In this document: positions 41,461 through 50,223 of the stretch, in pieces | How positions within the stretch are numbered: position 1 is the first letter of the stretch | Layout of the letters: each line of letters begins with the position of its first letter | Assembly: GCA_022226955.1 (NCBI GenBank) | Contig: CP092079.1 | Span: forward strand, 2,151,477 to 2,215,476 | DNA: 64,000 bases | Source: Nitrospira sp. | Lineage (GTDB): Bacteria; Nitrospirota; Nitrospiria; Nitrospirales; Nitrospiraceae | Direction: 5' to 3' | Program-made: the position numbers and the translations under genes | The notes under the pieces: model-generated | What the model was told of the DNA's origin: nothing | Database searches by the model: none | What the model saw: the letters and a program-made list of their open reading frames with translations, nothing else

Positions 41461-42174
41461 ATGTCTCGTCGATATAACGATCAGCCCATCAATTTGATCG
41501 CGCGCATTCCTTCCCCTGAGCAAATATCCGCCGCGCGTCCGAAGCAGCGGTCTTTCGTCCAACTGGGCATGGAGTATGGAGCAATCTGCGCGCGCAGAAT
41601 TGCCGATATGGTGGCACAGCTGTACCGGGCCAGTCGGTCGATCGGTGCCTCGATGATGCACCGGCTGGCCGAGAGCGCCTCTCTCGATCGACCCGATGAC
41701 CGATCTAACGAACCAGCGGTTTCGACGCCTCAGCCCGTTACGGGGACGGTGTATTTGTCCGACGATCGCCTGGCCAAATGGAACGCGCTGCTCGATGCGA
41801 CGGTTCCGCGCATTGAACCGGCGGAGCGGCTGCCGAAAGCTATCCCCGCGCAAGCGCCGCTGTCTGCGGCAACGGCCGCCGTCTCGTCGCCGGTCGATGA
41901 AGTGGCGGCTTTGCGCAGGGAGTTGCTGGCCCATCAGCAAGAGATGGCGCGCTTGTCGGTGCAGTTGCAAGAATTGAAGTCGATGGTGGGTTCACACCAG
42001 CAAGTGCTGGTCTATTTAGGGCAGGAATTGGACGTGCAGCCATTGCCGATGGCCATGGCCGCGGCGCAGGCCGCTCCGTCCACGAAGAAGGCCCGGGTGA
42101 TGCGGGCGAAGTCCGGCGGAAAAGAACGGCCTTCGTCGCGGAGCGTATCCTGCGAGCCGTCGCTCAATTTGTAA
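41461..42174 (+). CDS. Hypothetical protein with predicted coiled coil
   Basis: I do not recognise this 237-residue protein. The start at 41461 follows a strong GAGGAGGTTCCGCT site. The N-terminal part (SRRYNDQPINLIARIPSPEQ) and the helical segment LGMEYGAICARRIADMVAQL are followed by a low-complexity Ala/Pro linker. A coiled-coil heptad stretch runs near 150-190 (VAALRRELLAHQQEMARLSV and then QLQELKSMVGSHQQVLVYLG). The C-terminus is basic (KKARVMRAKSGGKERPSSRS). There is no signal peptide or membrane segment. The coiled coil and basic tail could suit a scaffold, but this is speculation. Confidence 0.7.
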   Translation: MSRRYNDQPINLIARIPSPEQISAARPKQRSFVQLGMEYGAICARRIADMVAQLYRASRSIGASMMHRLAESASLDRPDDRSNEPAVSTPQPVTGTVYLSDDRLAKWNALLDATVPRIEPAERLPKAIPAQAPLSAATAAVSSPVDEVAALRRELLAHQQEMARLSVQLQELKSMVGSHQQVLVYLGQELDVQPLPMAMAAAQAAPSTKKARVMRAKSGGKERPSSRSVSCEPSLNL

Positions 42175-42195
42175 TACAACGTATGAGGTGGTGTT

Positions 42196-42555
42196 GTGCA
42201 TAGAGCGGTGATGCTGGGCGGGCTCTTATGCGCGCTGACCGGCTGCGGGTTGACGGCGGGGACCCACGAGGAGTCTCTGGGGATCGGCATTGTCCGGGGC
42301 ACGTTGGGCGTTCAACCCGATGGACAGATCCGGCTCGCGCAGCCGGCGGATACGCAAGCCACACAGGGATCGGTCCTGTTGCTGGAGGGCGGCGCGTACG
42401 TCCTTCGCCTTTCGGATGGCTCGGAGCGCCGCGTGGCGTTGGATGAAAATACCCGCATCGACCGTCCGGCTCATGTCGGCGACCGAGTCGAAGCGTTTTT
42501 GGATGACAGCGGACGTGCAGTCCTTATTCGCAACATTGACCACCGCGCAGACTAG
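42196..42555 (+). CDS. Small lipoprotein of unknown function
   Basis: The 119-residue protein starts with GTG after a TGAGGTGGT site and has a lipoprotein signal (AVMLGGLLCALTGCGL). The mature region looks beta-rich: SLGIGIVRGTLGVQPDGQIR and SVLLLEGGAYVLRLSDGSER then RVALDENTRIDRPAHVGDRV, resembling a small OB-fold or DUF5666-like domain. It sits 21 bases after the coiled-coil gene, and just upstream of the TPR gene. Outer or inner membrane anchoring is expected. A carbohydrate- or protein-binding role is not supported by any motif. Confidence 0.65.
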   Translation: MHRAVMLGGLLCALTGCGLTAGTHEESLGIGIVRGTLGVQPDGQIRLAQPADTQATQGSVLLLEGGAYVLRLSDGSERRVALDENTRIDRPAHVGDRVEAFLDDSGRAVLIRNIDHRAD

Positions 42556-42604
42556 CCCACAACAGTATGCCGCCGTCCCTCGTTCTCGCCGCTCGGCGGG
42601 CCGG

Positions 42605-44221
42605 TTGAGCCGCGCCGCTGTTGGCGGTCTCGCCCTCCTGTTATTGTGGGGAGGCGTCGCTACAGCGGCGGAACCCGTTCCGCTGTTTACCGATCTCGGC
42701 CAGCTGCGTCATCCGATCACCACCACATCCGAACAGGCGCAGCATTATTTCGACCAAGGCTTGCGCCTGGTCTATGCCTTCAATCACGAAGAGGCGATTC
42801 GTTCGTTTGAAGCCGCGGCCAGGCTCGACCCGGCAGCTGCGATGGCCTATTGGGGCATTGCGCTGGCGTTGGGGCCGAATATCAATGGGGCGATGGCGAA
42901 AGCCGATGAACGGCGGGCATGGGATGCCTTGCAGAAGGCCCGGGCCCAAGCCAGCCGTGTCAGCCCTGCCGAGCAACGGTATATTGAAGCGCTCGGTAAA
43001 CGATACAGCGCCAAAGGCGGTTCACGCGGGGCGCTCGATAAGGCGTATGCCGCGGCCATGCGGGCCCTCTGGAAGCAGTCGCCGGACGACCCGGATGCCG
43101 GGGTGCTGTTTGCGGAAGCGTTGATGGATGTGCGTCCGTGGGATTTCTGGACGTCCGACGGACGCCCGCATGCCGGGACCGATGAAATGGTGTCGACGTT
43201 GGAAGCGGTGCTCGCCAAACATCCCGATCACCCTGGCGCCTGCCACTATTACATTCATGTTGTGGAAGCGTCGCCGAAACCGGAGCGGGCGCTGGCCTGC
43301 GCGGAGCGGTTGCCCAGCCTCATGCCGGGAGCCGGGCATCTGGTGCATATGCCGGCGCATATCTATTTTCGCCTCGGCAAATATCATGAGGCGGCAGAAG
43401 GCAACGCCCACGCAGTGCATGTCGACAAAGCCTATCTGGCGGGACGGGCGTTGAGCGGGGACTACGCGGACGGCTACTTCGCGCACAATCTGCATTTTCT
43501 CTGGGCGTCCCTGATGATGGAGGGGCGGCAGGCCGAGGCGCTGAAGATCGCCCGAGAATTGACGGGGACGATTACCGAAGCGGAAGCGCGGAAGGAAAAG
43601 TGGAAAGGGTTTTATCTTCCGGCGCCGTTATTTTCGATGATCCGTTTCGGCCGGTGGGAGGATCTGCTTCATGAGCCGGTTCCACCGAAGGGACTGCGGA
43701 TGTACGAAGGCATCTGGCGGCTGGGGCGGGGGCTTGCGTCGGCGGCGGTGGGACGCATTCCAGGAGCCGAGGGCGAGCATTTTGTGCTGGCCGGCCTGGC
43801 AAAGCAGTTCCGTCGCGACCGGAGCCCCGAAGGCAAGACCGAGCGGACCATGTTAACCATCGCCGAGCGGTTGCTGGCGGGAGACATTGCGGCTCGCCGC
43901 CAGAAGTTTGATGAGGCCATCAAAATTTTTCGTGAAGGAGTGGCGCTGGAAGAATCGTTACCCTACACGGAACCTCCTTATTGGCCGATTCCTGTGCGCC
44001 ACTATCTGGGGGCGACGTTGCTGATGGCCGGCCGGCCGGCCGAGGCCGAACAAGTCTATCGGGAGGATCTTCGGCGTCATCCGCAGAACGGGTGGAGTCT
44101 CTGGGGATTGACCCAGAGCCTGCGCGCTCAGCATAAAGGGGGCGAAGCGGACAAGGTCGACGAGCAGTTCAAGTCGGCCTGGACCTCTGCCGATGTCGTA
44201 CTAACGGCATCACGATTTTAG
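42605..44221 (+). CDS. Exported TPR-rich protein
   Basis: The coding frame contains a clear signal peptide (SRAAVGGLALLLLWGGVATA, cleaved near AEPVPLF), so the protein is periplasmic. A long region of TPR-type helices follows, for example HYFDQGLRLVYAFNHEEAIR, then FEAAARLDPAAAMAYWGIAL, and HPGACHYYIHVVEASPKPER. Later repeats are HPQNGWSLWGLTQSLRAQHK. The frame remains open far upstream (to 42290), but it overlaps the lipoprotein gene there. A TTG at 42605 gives an ideal signal-peptide length, and an ATG at 42503 is the alternative; neither has a good ribosome site. Length from TTG is 538 residues. The function is unknown. Confidence 0.75.
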   Translation: MSRAAVGGLALLLLWGGVATAAEPVPLFTDLGQLRHPITTTSEQAQHYFDQGLRLVYAFNHEEAIRSFEAAARLDPAAAMAYWGIALALGPNINGAMAKADERRAWDALQKARAQASRVSPAEQRYIEALGKRYSAKGGSRGALDKAYAAAMRALWKQSPDDPDAGVLFAEALMDVRPWDFWTSDGRPHAGTDEMVSTLEAVLAKHPDHPGACHYYIHVVEASPKPERALACAERLPSLMPGAGHLVHMPAHIYFRLGKYHEAAEGNAHAVHVDKAYLAGRALSGDYADGYFAHNLHFLWASLMMEGRQAEALKIARELTGTITEAEARKEKWKGFYLPAPLFSMIRFGRWEDLLHEPVPPKGLRMYEGIWRLGRGLASAAVGRIPGAEGEHFVLAGLAKQFRRDRSPEGKTERTMLTIAERLLAGDIAARRQKFDEAIKIFREGVALEESLPYTEPPYWPIPVRHYLGATLLMAGRPAEAEQVYREDLRRHPQNGWSLWGLTQSLRAQHKGGEADKVDEQFKSAWTSADVVLTASRF

Positions 44222-44257
44222 TCGAGGCAGTTTAGAGCAGTTTGGATTGGAGGGGCG

Positions 44258-44800
44258 ATGCGATTCATAGTCGGAGTGATGGGACCTGCCAAGGCCAAGA
44301 AGAAAGATGTGGATAACGCGCGGGTGCTCGGCGAGTTTATCGCCCGGCGCGGTTGGGTGGTGCTCACCGGCGGACGGGATGTCGGCGTGATGGATGCCGC
44401 CTGCGAAGGGGCTAAGCGAGTGGGGGGAAGCCTGACGGTCGGGATTATGCCCACGGCCAGGGACAAGGTGTCGCGCCATGTGGATGTGCCGATTATCACG
44501 GAAATGGGCAGTGGCCGAAACAACATCAATGTGCTCACGAGCGATGTCGTCGTGGCCTGCGGGCTGGGTGGGGCGGGAACCGTGTCCGAGGTGGCGCTGG
44601 CGGTGAAGGCTGGGAAACCGGTCATTCTTGTGGAAGCGTCTCCGGCCGATGTGGCGTTCTTTCGCAAGCTCGGCAAGCGATTGGTATCTGCGGCCTCGTC
44701 GCCCGAGGAAGCCATCGCACTTATCATGAAGCAGATGGGAGGCGGGAAATACCGGTCCCCTCAGGAAGAATCGGCGAGGTATGGCGATGTGCCGTTGTGA
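44258..44800 (+). CDS. LOG-family-like protein (TIGR00725 type)
   Basis: The 180-residue protein has the SLOG/LOG Rossmann-like fold: RFIVGVMGPAKAKKKDVDNA, GWVVLTGGRDVGVMDAACEG and ACGLGGAGTVSEVALAVKAG with the GGxGT(x)xE motif typical of the family. LOG (lonely guy) proteins release cytokinin-type bases in plants and bind nucleotides in bacteria. TIGR00725 members may act as nucleotide-binding or hydrolytic enzymes. A GGAGGGGCG site precedes the ATG. The gene is convergent with the LEA-2 lipoprotein (7-base gap). The precise substrate is not known. Confidence 0.82.
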   Translation: MRFIVGVMGPAKAKKKDVDNARVLGEFIARRGWVVLTGGRDVGVMDAACEGAKRVGGSLTVGIMPTARDKVSRHVDVPIITEMGSGRNNINVLTSDVVVACGLGGAGTVSEVALAVKAGKPVILVEASPADVAFFRKLGKRLVSAASSPEEAIALIMKQMGGGKYRSPQEESARYGDVPL

Positions 44801-44807
44801 AAGCCGG

Positions 44808-45278
44808 CTAGGGAGCGAGAATGCCGGAGAGCTCGCCTTTTTCCACCAGCACCCCGCTATTTTCGAATGGGAGCCGGCCATCTTTCACATGCAGCACGCC
44901 GCTGATTTCGTAATTCAGGGCTTGCGCGTTTCGTAGCCCGAGAACCTGCCGCACGACATCCAGGGTAGACGTCGTCGTTTCAATCGCGACGACGGTATCG
45001 CTCAAACGCGGGACGGTGAATGCCTGGTTTCCGAGGCCGCGGGCCAGCCGTTTTCCATTCAAATCCAGCTTGATATCCATGCCAGTCACGTGCAGCTCGG
45101 AGTCGTTCGGGTTTCGGACACGGAGATCGATTTTGAGCCGCTGCTCGAACGGCGTGCTATCCAGCGGGGTGATATTGGCGACCAGCACGTCCGGTCTTTC
45201 ACCCGTCGTAAACCAAGAAGCGCAACCGGACAGCGCGGCGAGGATAACCATGAAAAGCAGAAGTTTCGAGATACCCAT
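44808..45278 (-). CDS. LEA type 2 (WHy-domain) lipoprotein
   Basis: The 156-residue protein has a lipoprotein signal (LLFMVILAALSGCASWF) and a WHy/LEA_2 domain: PDVLVANITPLDSTPFEQRL, then KIDLRVRNPNDSELHVTGMD, and LDLNGKRLARGLGNQAFTVP. The NPN motif (RNPND) is typical of LEA-2 proteins. In plants such domains protect against desiccation; bacterial lipoprotein forms lie in the envelope and have a poorly defined stress role. The gene is divergent from msrA, which repairs oxidised methionine in the same compartment. A stress-protection role is inferred from the family. Confidence 0.85.
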   Translation of the reverse strand: MGISKLLLFMVILAALSGCASWFTTGERPDVLVANITPLDSTPFEQRLKIDLRVRNPNDSELHVTGMDIKLDLNGKRLARGLGNQAFTVPRLSDTVVAIETTTSTLDVVRQVLGLRNAQALNYEISGVLHVKDGRLPFENSGVLVEKGELSGILAP

Positions 45279-45377
45279 GCGGACATCATACCCGAAAGCC
45301 CATTGGAAGCCGAGTGCTGTGGTAGGCTGTAGGAGTTTCTGGCCGGGTTCAGTTGGTCACAGAGGAGGGACGCCGCT

Positions 45378-46004
45378 ATGACAAAACAGCGTTTCGGACA
45401 AGCCGTATTGGCGGGGATTGCCGTCGTCATGCTAGGAGTGGGCCTCAGTCTGATCCAACCGGAACGCTCGGGCGCGGCCGCTCCGGCCAAGGCCTACTTT
45501 GCCGGCGGCTGTTTCTGGTGTATGGAAGAAGCCTTTGAAAAGGTCGAGGGCGTTCTCTCCGCGGTCTCCGGCTACATGGATGGGACCTTGGCCAACCCGA
45601 CCTATGAACAGGTCTCGGCTGGCGGGACTGGGCATGCGGAGTCGGTTGAGGTGACTTACGATCCAGCTAAGGTGAGTTACGAGAAGCTCTTGGAGGCCTT
45701 CTGGCGCAATGTGGATCCGCTGACTCCGAACGCGCAATTCTGCGACCATGGCAATCAGTATCGGGCCGCGATATTTCCCTCGACTCCCGAGGAGCAGAAA
45801 TTGGCCGAGGCCTCGAGAGCGCGTCTGGAAGAGTCGAAAAAATTTCATAGCCCGATTGTGACGCAGATTGTGCCGGCCACAGCATTTTACCCCGCCGAAG
45901 ACTATCACCAAGATTTCTATAAGAAGAATCCGGTGCGCTACAAGTTCTATAAGTTCAATTGCGGGCGGACGAAACGATTGGAAGAAGTCTGGGGGAAGCC
46001 GTAG
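45378..46004 (+). CDS. msrA: Peptide methionine sulfoxide reductase MsrA, exported form
   Basis: MsrA reduces methionine-S-sulfoxide in proteins. A signal peptide (FGQAVLAGIAVVMLGVGLSL, roughly residues 5-24) places this 208-residue form in the periplasm. The catalytic motif AYFAGGCFWCMEEAFEKVEG carries the active-site Cys (near 44) in GCFW. Further family parts are VSGYMDGTLANPTYEQVSAG, GTGHAESVEVTYDPAKVSYE and DHGNQYRAAIF. The C-terminus lacks the double-cysteine tail of some MsrA enzymes, so recycling probably uses Cys47 or external thiols. GAGGAGGGACGCCGCT precedes the ATG. No msrB is adjacent. Confidence 0.95.
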   Translation: MTKQRFGQAVLAGIAVVMLGVGLSLIQPERSGAAAPAKAYFAGGCFWCMEEAFEKVEGVLSAVSGYMDGTLANPTYEQVSAGGTGHAESVEVTYDPAKVSYEKLLEAFWRNVDPLTPNAQFCDHGNQYRAAIFPSTPEEQKLAEASRARLEESKKFHSPIVTQIVPATAFYPAEDYHQDFYKKNPVRYKFYKFNCGRTKRLEEVWGKP

Positions 46005-46060
46005 TTCTTGCCGGTGGGTTATGAAAGGCGAGCCGCGAGAAAATCGATGTCGATGGAGTG

Positions 46061-46420
46061 TTATCGCGCTTTCATCACCAATGTACGCAGCCGTTCCCGT
46101 TGGGCCATGGTAATGTCGATGAACTCCAGTCCGAACTCCTTGCCGTCGAGCCAGCGCACGATGGCTTGATTGATGCGCAGCGGCCATTGATGGTCGGACA
46201 GAAACAGGGACAGTCGCACGATCATTCCGGTCTCAAGCGAGATCGACGAACTTGCACGACAGCCGCTGGCGGAAATATCGAGTAACAAAGCCTCGCCCTC
46301 GAAGTCGTCTTCGCCGAAGAAGAACAGTCTGCAGGAGAGCAGGATCCGCCTTCCTCGCCGATCCTTGAGGTGGTCGCTTGCCGGGTCTTGGTTCACGGGC
46401 AGTTGTGATTGCGCTTCCAT
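46061..46420 (-). CDS. PilZ-domain protein
   Basis: This 119-residue protein is a PilZ domain with both c-di-GMP-binding motifs visible: the RxxxR-type DRRGRRILLSCRLFFFGE near residues 20-37, and the DxSxxG-type ALLLDISASGCRASSSISLE near 45-64. The later part, MIVRLSLFLSDHQWPLRINQ and AIVRWLDGKEFGLEFIDITM, completes the barrel. It probably binds cyclic-di-GMP and acts as an effector on motility or surface traits. It is convergent with msrA. No diguanylate cyclase lies in the window. The domain call is good; the target is unknown. Confidence 0.85.
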   Translation of the reverse strand: MEAQSQLPVNQDPASDHLKDRRGRRILLSCRLFFFGEDDFEGEALLLDISASGCRASSSISLETGMIVRLSLFLSDHQWPLRINQAIVRWLDGKEFGLEFIDITMAQRERLRTLVMKAR

Positions 46421-46724
46421 GCGTGCAGATCCTCTCGAATATTCCTTATATCTCGACGCCCTTTTTCTTTTTGCCGTCCTTCAACAGGGCCGTTCAGAGG
46501 GACGCAATGTTTCTGGAAAAGCCTCGCGCCCACAGAGAAGGTGTAGCAGAGAATTCCTTGAATGCAAGTACAAACAATTAAGAAAGAACGAGAGATCCCT
46601 CGATGCGGGTGGCTCAGCGCGCTTCTGTCGAGGAGTTGACCTTCGCCGATGTCTCTGCGAAAAAGATCGAGAGCAAGATCGGGTTGAGATGCGGAAGAGG
46701 GAAAAGGGAAGGAGAGGAGTCGTG
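46421..46724. other. Spacer between PilZ gene and aminotransferase gene
   Basis: About 304 bases lie between the divergent PilZ and aminotransferase genes. The aminotransferase frame reads back through it, but the translation is arginine-rich and repetitive and unlike a protein. A strong GGAGAGGAGTCGTG site near 46711-46724 serves the aminotransferase. A promoter for each gene must lie here, but I could not identify convincing hexamers. Confidence 0.4.
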
Positions 46725-47957
46725 ATGACGCGAACAGGGAATCGCAAGATGGCGCAGCTCGGGCTATCGGAAATCCGGGCCATGACGCAGGCTTGCGCGC
46801 AGGCCAAGGGTGTGAACATGGCCCAAGGGGTCTGCGACACGCCTGTTCCCCTGCCGGTCTTGGAGGGTGCCAAGCGCGCCATGGACCAGGGATTCAATAC
46901 CTATACGCGCTTTGATGGGCTGGCGGAATTACGGCAGGCACTGGCGGCGAAGCTAGCTCGCTACAACGGCATTCAGGCCGATCCCGAGCGCCACATCACC
47001 GTGAGCGCCGGAGCGACGGGATCGTTTCATTGCGCCTGCACCGCCCTGTTGAATCCCGGCGACGAGGTCATTCTTTTCGAGCCCTACTACCAATATCATG
47101 CGACGGCGCTGCAATCGGTCGATGCGGTTCCCGTGGCGGTGCGGATGCAGCCGCCTGACTGGACGTTCTCGCTGGCCGATGTGGAGCGGGCTATCACGGA
47201 TCGCACGCGGGCCATCGTGGTCAACAGCCCCGGCAATCCCTCGGGGAAAGTCTTTTCGCGTGCCGAACTGGAAGGGATTGCCGCAATCGCGATCCGCCGC
47301 GACTTGTTCGTCTTCACCGACGAGATCTACGAGTACATGTTGTATGACGGCCGGGAACACATCAGCCTTGCGACTTTGCCCAGCATGGCTGAACGGACGA
47401 TCACCATCGGAGGCTACTCCAAGACCTTCAGCATTACCGGATGGCGCATCGGGTACAGTGTCGCGGCGGAGCGATGGGCGCAGCTCATCGGGGCGATGAA
47501 CGATCTGTTGTATGTCTGCGCGCCGGCGCCGTTGCAAATGGGTGTAGCCGCCGGCATTCACGAGCTGCAGGATTCTTTCTATCGGGAGCTGGCCCTGGAG
47601 TATCAGCGAAAACGGGATCGTTTTTGCGAAGTGCTGTCGCGGGCGGGTCTCGCCCCCTCTATTCCTCAGGGCGCCTACTATGTGCTGGCCGATGCGAGCC
47701 GGCTCCCAGGGAGCACCGGCAAGGCGCGCGCGATGGCGCTGTTGGAAATGGCCGGTGTGGCCGCCGTTCCAGGGGAAGCTTTCTTTTCGGGCCCGGAAGG
47801 CGCGCAGTTTGTGCGGTTCAGTTATGCGAAAACCGAGTCCGACTTCGACGAGGCCTGCCGGCGTTTAGCGGCGCTCCGTCTGCGAGCAGATTGTGAGCGC
47901 GAAGGCGCTCCAGTTTTTTCGAAGCGCTTGTCGCTTGCGCCGTCGCATGGTAGATAG
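46725..47957 (+). CDS. Class I/II PLP-dependent aminotransferase
   Basis: This 410-residue fold-type I aminotransferase transfers amino groups via PLP. The N-terminal NMAQGVCDTPVPLPVLEGAK is like the G(I/V)xDxP region. ITVSAGATGSFHCACTALLN and VNSPGNPSGKVFSRAELEGI contain the substrate and phosphate loops (NPxGxV). The internal aldimine lysine is in TITIGGYSKTFSITGWRIGY near residue 233. The closest groups are aspartate, methionine or kynurenine aminotransferases. Start is the ATG at 46725 after GGAGAGGAGTCGTG; the preceding GTG is possible. The lipoprotein downstream follows in 28 bases. Substrate choice cannot be made from sequence alone. Confidence 0.9.
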   Translation: MTRTGNRKMAQLGLSEIRAMTQACAQAKGVNMAQGVCDTPVPLPVLEGAKRAMDQGFNTYTRFDGLAELRQALAAKLARYNGIQADPERHITVSAGATGSFHCACTALLNPGDEVILFEPYYQYHATALQSVDAVPVAVRMQPPDWTFSLADVERAITDRTRAIVVNSPGNPSGKVFSRAELEGIAAIAIRRDLFVFTDEIYEYMLYDGREHISLATLPSMAERTITIGGYSKTFSITGWRIGYSVAAERWAQLIGAMNDLLYVCAPAPLQMGVAAGIHELQDSFYRELALEYQRKRDRFCEVLSRAGLAPSIPQGAYYVLADASRLPGSTGKARAMALLEMAGVAAVPGEAFFSGPEGAQFVRFSYAKTESDFDEACRRLAALRLRADCEREGAPVFSKRLSLAPSHGR

Positions 47958-47985
47958 GGTGAAATACTGGAGAGTCTATCCGTTT

Positions 47986-48456
47986 ATGCGTTATGTGCAA
48001 TGTCGAGTCGGTGCGTTGTTCCTCACGCCGCTGCTGCTGGCCGCCTGCAGCGGTCCTCACTCGTCGCATCCGATGACGAGCTCGCCGCTTGCTGGACCGG
48101 TCGCGCAGGATTCCAGCGATCGCCGCGTGCTCGCTGGCGAATGGGATTATGAAGAGACGGCAGTCGTGTTGCTCACCCTCGATGAGGCGGGCAATGGGAC
48201 CTACGAGTGGAAAAAGGGGCAGTTTCGAACCGTCGCTCTCAGTGGCTTGCACTGGGAGGGGACCTGGTTGCAGGAAGAGAACGATCGAGAAGGCAACTTT
48301 GTCGTAGAATTAAGTCCGGATCTTTCCGAAGGCGCTGGCCGTTGGTGGTACACGCGTATCGGCGATGATCGAGCTCCGACGACAAAAGGGGGAATCTTCC
48401 GTCTCTCGCGGAGGATGTCCAGCGTCACGGCCAGCGAGACGCCTCCCGCTCCTTAA
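47986..48456 (+). CDS. Predicted lipoprotein of unknown function
   Basis: The 156-residue protein has a lipoprotein signal (VGALFLTPLLLAACSGPHS). The mature protein has a Trp- and Gly-rich beta-type region, RRVLAGEWDYEETAVVLLTL followed by DEAGNGTYEWKKGQFRTVAL and HWEGTWLQEENDREGNFVVE, reminiscent of small lipocalin-like or DUF-type folds. The ATG at 47986 is chosen because it gives a normal signal peptide; an ATG at 47947 is an alternative. It ends by overlapping the convergent reductase gene by four bases (48453-48456). I do not recognise the family. Confidence 0.65.
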   Translation: MRYVQCRVGALFLTPLLLAACSGPHSSHPMTSSPLAGPVAQDSSDRRVLAGEWDYEETAVVLLTLDEAGNGTYEWKKGQFRTVALSGLHWEGTWLQEENDREGNFVVELSPDLSEGAGRWWYTRIGDDRAPTTKGGIFRLSRRMSSVTASETPPAP

Positions 48457-49316
48457 TCTTTCGGGCTGATCGATTCAAACAGCGCTGAATAGTCCTCATC
48501 GCGGTGTCCCTCTCGGATGGCTTGCTCGAGAAGGGCCCGTACACCTTCCAGTCCGGCTACGTTCAATCCCCGATGCCGCGCTTCATCGGCAAACAGGTTC
48601 ACGTCTTTAAGCAAATGGCTGGTCGGAAAATTCGGCTTGTCGTACTGGCGCGCCAGCAATCGGGGAAGCTTTTTCTCGAAGGCCGGCGCAAACAGCGCGC
48701 TCGATTTGAGAATAGTCATGAACTGGTCGACGGAGAGTCCGGCTCGCTGGATCAGGCCCAGGCTCAGGGCGAAGGCGGATAATTCTGCGGCGATCAAATG
48801 ATTCAGCGCCAGCTTGAGCGCGGCGGCCTGTCCGACCGGGCCGATGAAGGCTGTTGCCGGTGTGAGCGATGAGAACACCGGCCCCCAGCGGTGGAGCTGG
48901 TCGGCGGTGCCTCCGACCATCACGATCAACGTGCCGGTTTTGGCTTCGGCGAGGCTGCCGAGGACCGGCGCTTCGAAATAGTCTCCGCCGCTCTCAGCCA
49001 CCGCGCGCTGGAATGCGCGGCTTTCATCCGGGCCGACGGTGCCCATTTGAATAACCGTCCGACCGCGGAAGTCTACCGGCGTGGAAGAGGGGAACAGCGT
49101 CGCGCGAATGGCGTCCGCACCGGTCAAGAAGAGCAGCATGCAGTCCGTGGAGGCGATCGCATCACCGACGGTCTCGGCGACCGCGATACCGCGCGCACGG
49201 AGAGAATCGGTTTTGGACCGCGTGCGATTATAGACGGTGACGGCATGCCCCGAGTCATGCAGCCGCTCCGCGACGGCTCCTCCGAGTAAGCCGATTCCGA
49301 CGATTGCTACGCGCAT
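48453..49316 (-). CDS. NAD(P)-dependent beta-hydroxyacid dehydrogenase-like protein
   Basis: The 287-residue protein belongs to the 3-hydroxyisobutyrate dehydrogenase/GLYR group. A Rossmann start MRVAIVGIGLLGGAVAERLH binds the cofactor. The substrate motif appears as APVLGSLAEAKTGTLIVMVG, and the catalytic lysine region as GPVGQAAALKLALNHLIAAE (Lys near 168). NRTRSK at the second strand suggests preference for NADP(H). These enzymes reduce small aldehydes such as succinate semialdehyde or glyoxylate. It is followed 21 bases upstream by a CysQ-like phosphatase on the same strand, so it may be the second gene of a two-gene operon. Confidence 0.88.
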   Translation of the reverse strand: MRVAIVGIGLLGGAVAERLHDSGHAVTVYNRTRSKTDSLRARGIAVAETVGDAIASTDCMLLFLTGADAIRATLFPSSTPVDFRGRTVIQMGTVGPDESRAFQRAVAESGGDYFEAPVLGSLAEAKTGTLIVMVGGTADQLHRWGPVFSSLTPATAFIGPVGQAAALKLALNHLIAAELSAFALSLGLIQRAGLSVDQFMTILKSSALFAPAFEKKLPRLLARQYDKPNFPTSHLLKDVNLFADEARHRGLNVAGLEGVRALLEQAIREGHRDEDYSALFESISPKD

Positions 49317-49337
49317 GAGGCTGTTGTGCGTCCTTTG

Positions 49338-50132
49338 TTAGTGGGCCGATTTCGAGAGTTGCTGTATCTGTGATGCGAGATGATCGGGAAATCCTTGCAC
49401 GGTTGCGATGAATCCGTTGAAACGGGGACGCGGTCGATTGTATTGGATTGGCTGCCCCGCGCCATTGCGCGCCGAACCGCCGGCTTCTTCGAGCAAGAGC
49501 GCTCCAGCTGCCACGTCCCATTCGTTTTCCGGTTCGAAGGTGATGACGCCGTGAATCGTCCCGCGGGCGGCCAGCGCTAAGGCCCAGGCGATGGAGCGCA
49601 TCGGACGACTGGTCACCTGCGGCTCGATCAACCGGAAGCGTCCGACATGAAGTTCCCACGGACTGAGCGCGATGGTTGGCAGTTGGTCGGCCTCCAAGCC
49701 ATGGCGGGGAGCCGGCGCGCCATTCAGATGCAGGCCTTGGCCGCGGATCGCGGTATAGAGCTCATTGGTCGATGGATTCAAGATCGCCGCCAGCACTGGT
49801 TGCGCGTCTTCAAGCAGCGCCACGGAGATGCAATATTCCGGTTCGTGCCGGATGAAGGCCTTGGTCCCATCAATGGGATCGATGACCCAGACGCGCGATT
49901 TGGCCAGCCGGGCATCGGTATCGGGGGTTTCTTCGGACAGCCATCCATCGTGAGGAAAGCGTCCGAGCAGACGATCTTTGAGAATGTCGTTGACGGCATG
50001 GTCGGCCGAGGTGACCGGAGAATCGTCCGGTTTGGTGTGGACCTGAAAGCCATCCGTGGCCAGCCGCAGGGCTTCGGCGCCAGCGTCGCGTATCGCGGCA
50101 GTGAGGATTCGATATTCCTGGTCCCAAGACAT
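49338..50132 (-). CDS. cysQ: CysQ/inositol-monophosphatase-family phosphatase
   Basis: The 264-residue protein is a Mg-dependent phosphatase of the FIG superfamily, closest to 3'(2'),5'-bisphosphate nucleotidase CysQ, which clears pAp during sulfate assimilation. Metal-site motifs are visible: FPHDGWLSEETPDTDARL (Glu of the metal site), the central VWVIDPIDGTKAFIRHEPEY (DPIDGT), and the late ENEWDVAAGALLLEEAGG (WDxAA). The start at 50132 (MSWDQEYRILTAA) is chosen; a longer frame up to 50216 overlaps poor sequence. It lies 21 bases upstream of the reductase. The inositol phosphate alternative cannot be excluded. Confidence 0.82.
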   Translation of the reverse strand: MSWDQEYRILTAAIRDAGAEALRLATDGFQVHTKPDDSPVTSADHAVNDILKDRLLGRFPHDGWLSEETPDTDARLAKSRVWVIDPIDGTKAFIRHEPEYCISVALLEDAQPVLAAILNPSTNELYTAIRGQGLHLNGAPAPRHGLEADQLPTIALSPWELHVGRFRLIEPQVTSRPMRSIAWALALAARGTIHGVITFEPENEWDVAAGALLLEEAGGSARNGAGQPIQYNRPRPRFNGFIATVQGFPDHLASQIQQLSKSAH

Positions 50133-50223
50133 GGCGCAGAGTAGCAAGGTCGGGCTGAGATTGAAAGCCGGTTCGTGCGATTGCTTGACCTCGCGAAAGA
50201 ATCTGGGTACAAGCAAAGTACCG

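Noticed and set aside
42290..42604. Upstream part of the open frame of the TPR gene at 42605
   Set aside because: It overlaps the well-formed lipoprotein gene in another frame and is Arg/Ser-rich. The signal peptide lies later, so translation is likely to start at 42605 or 42503.
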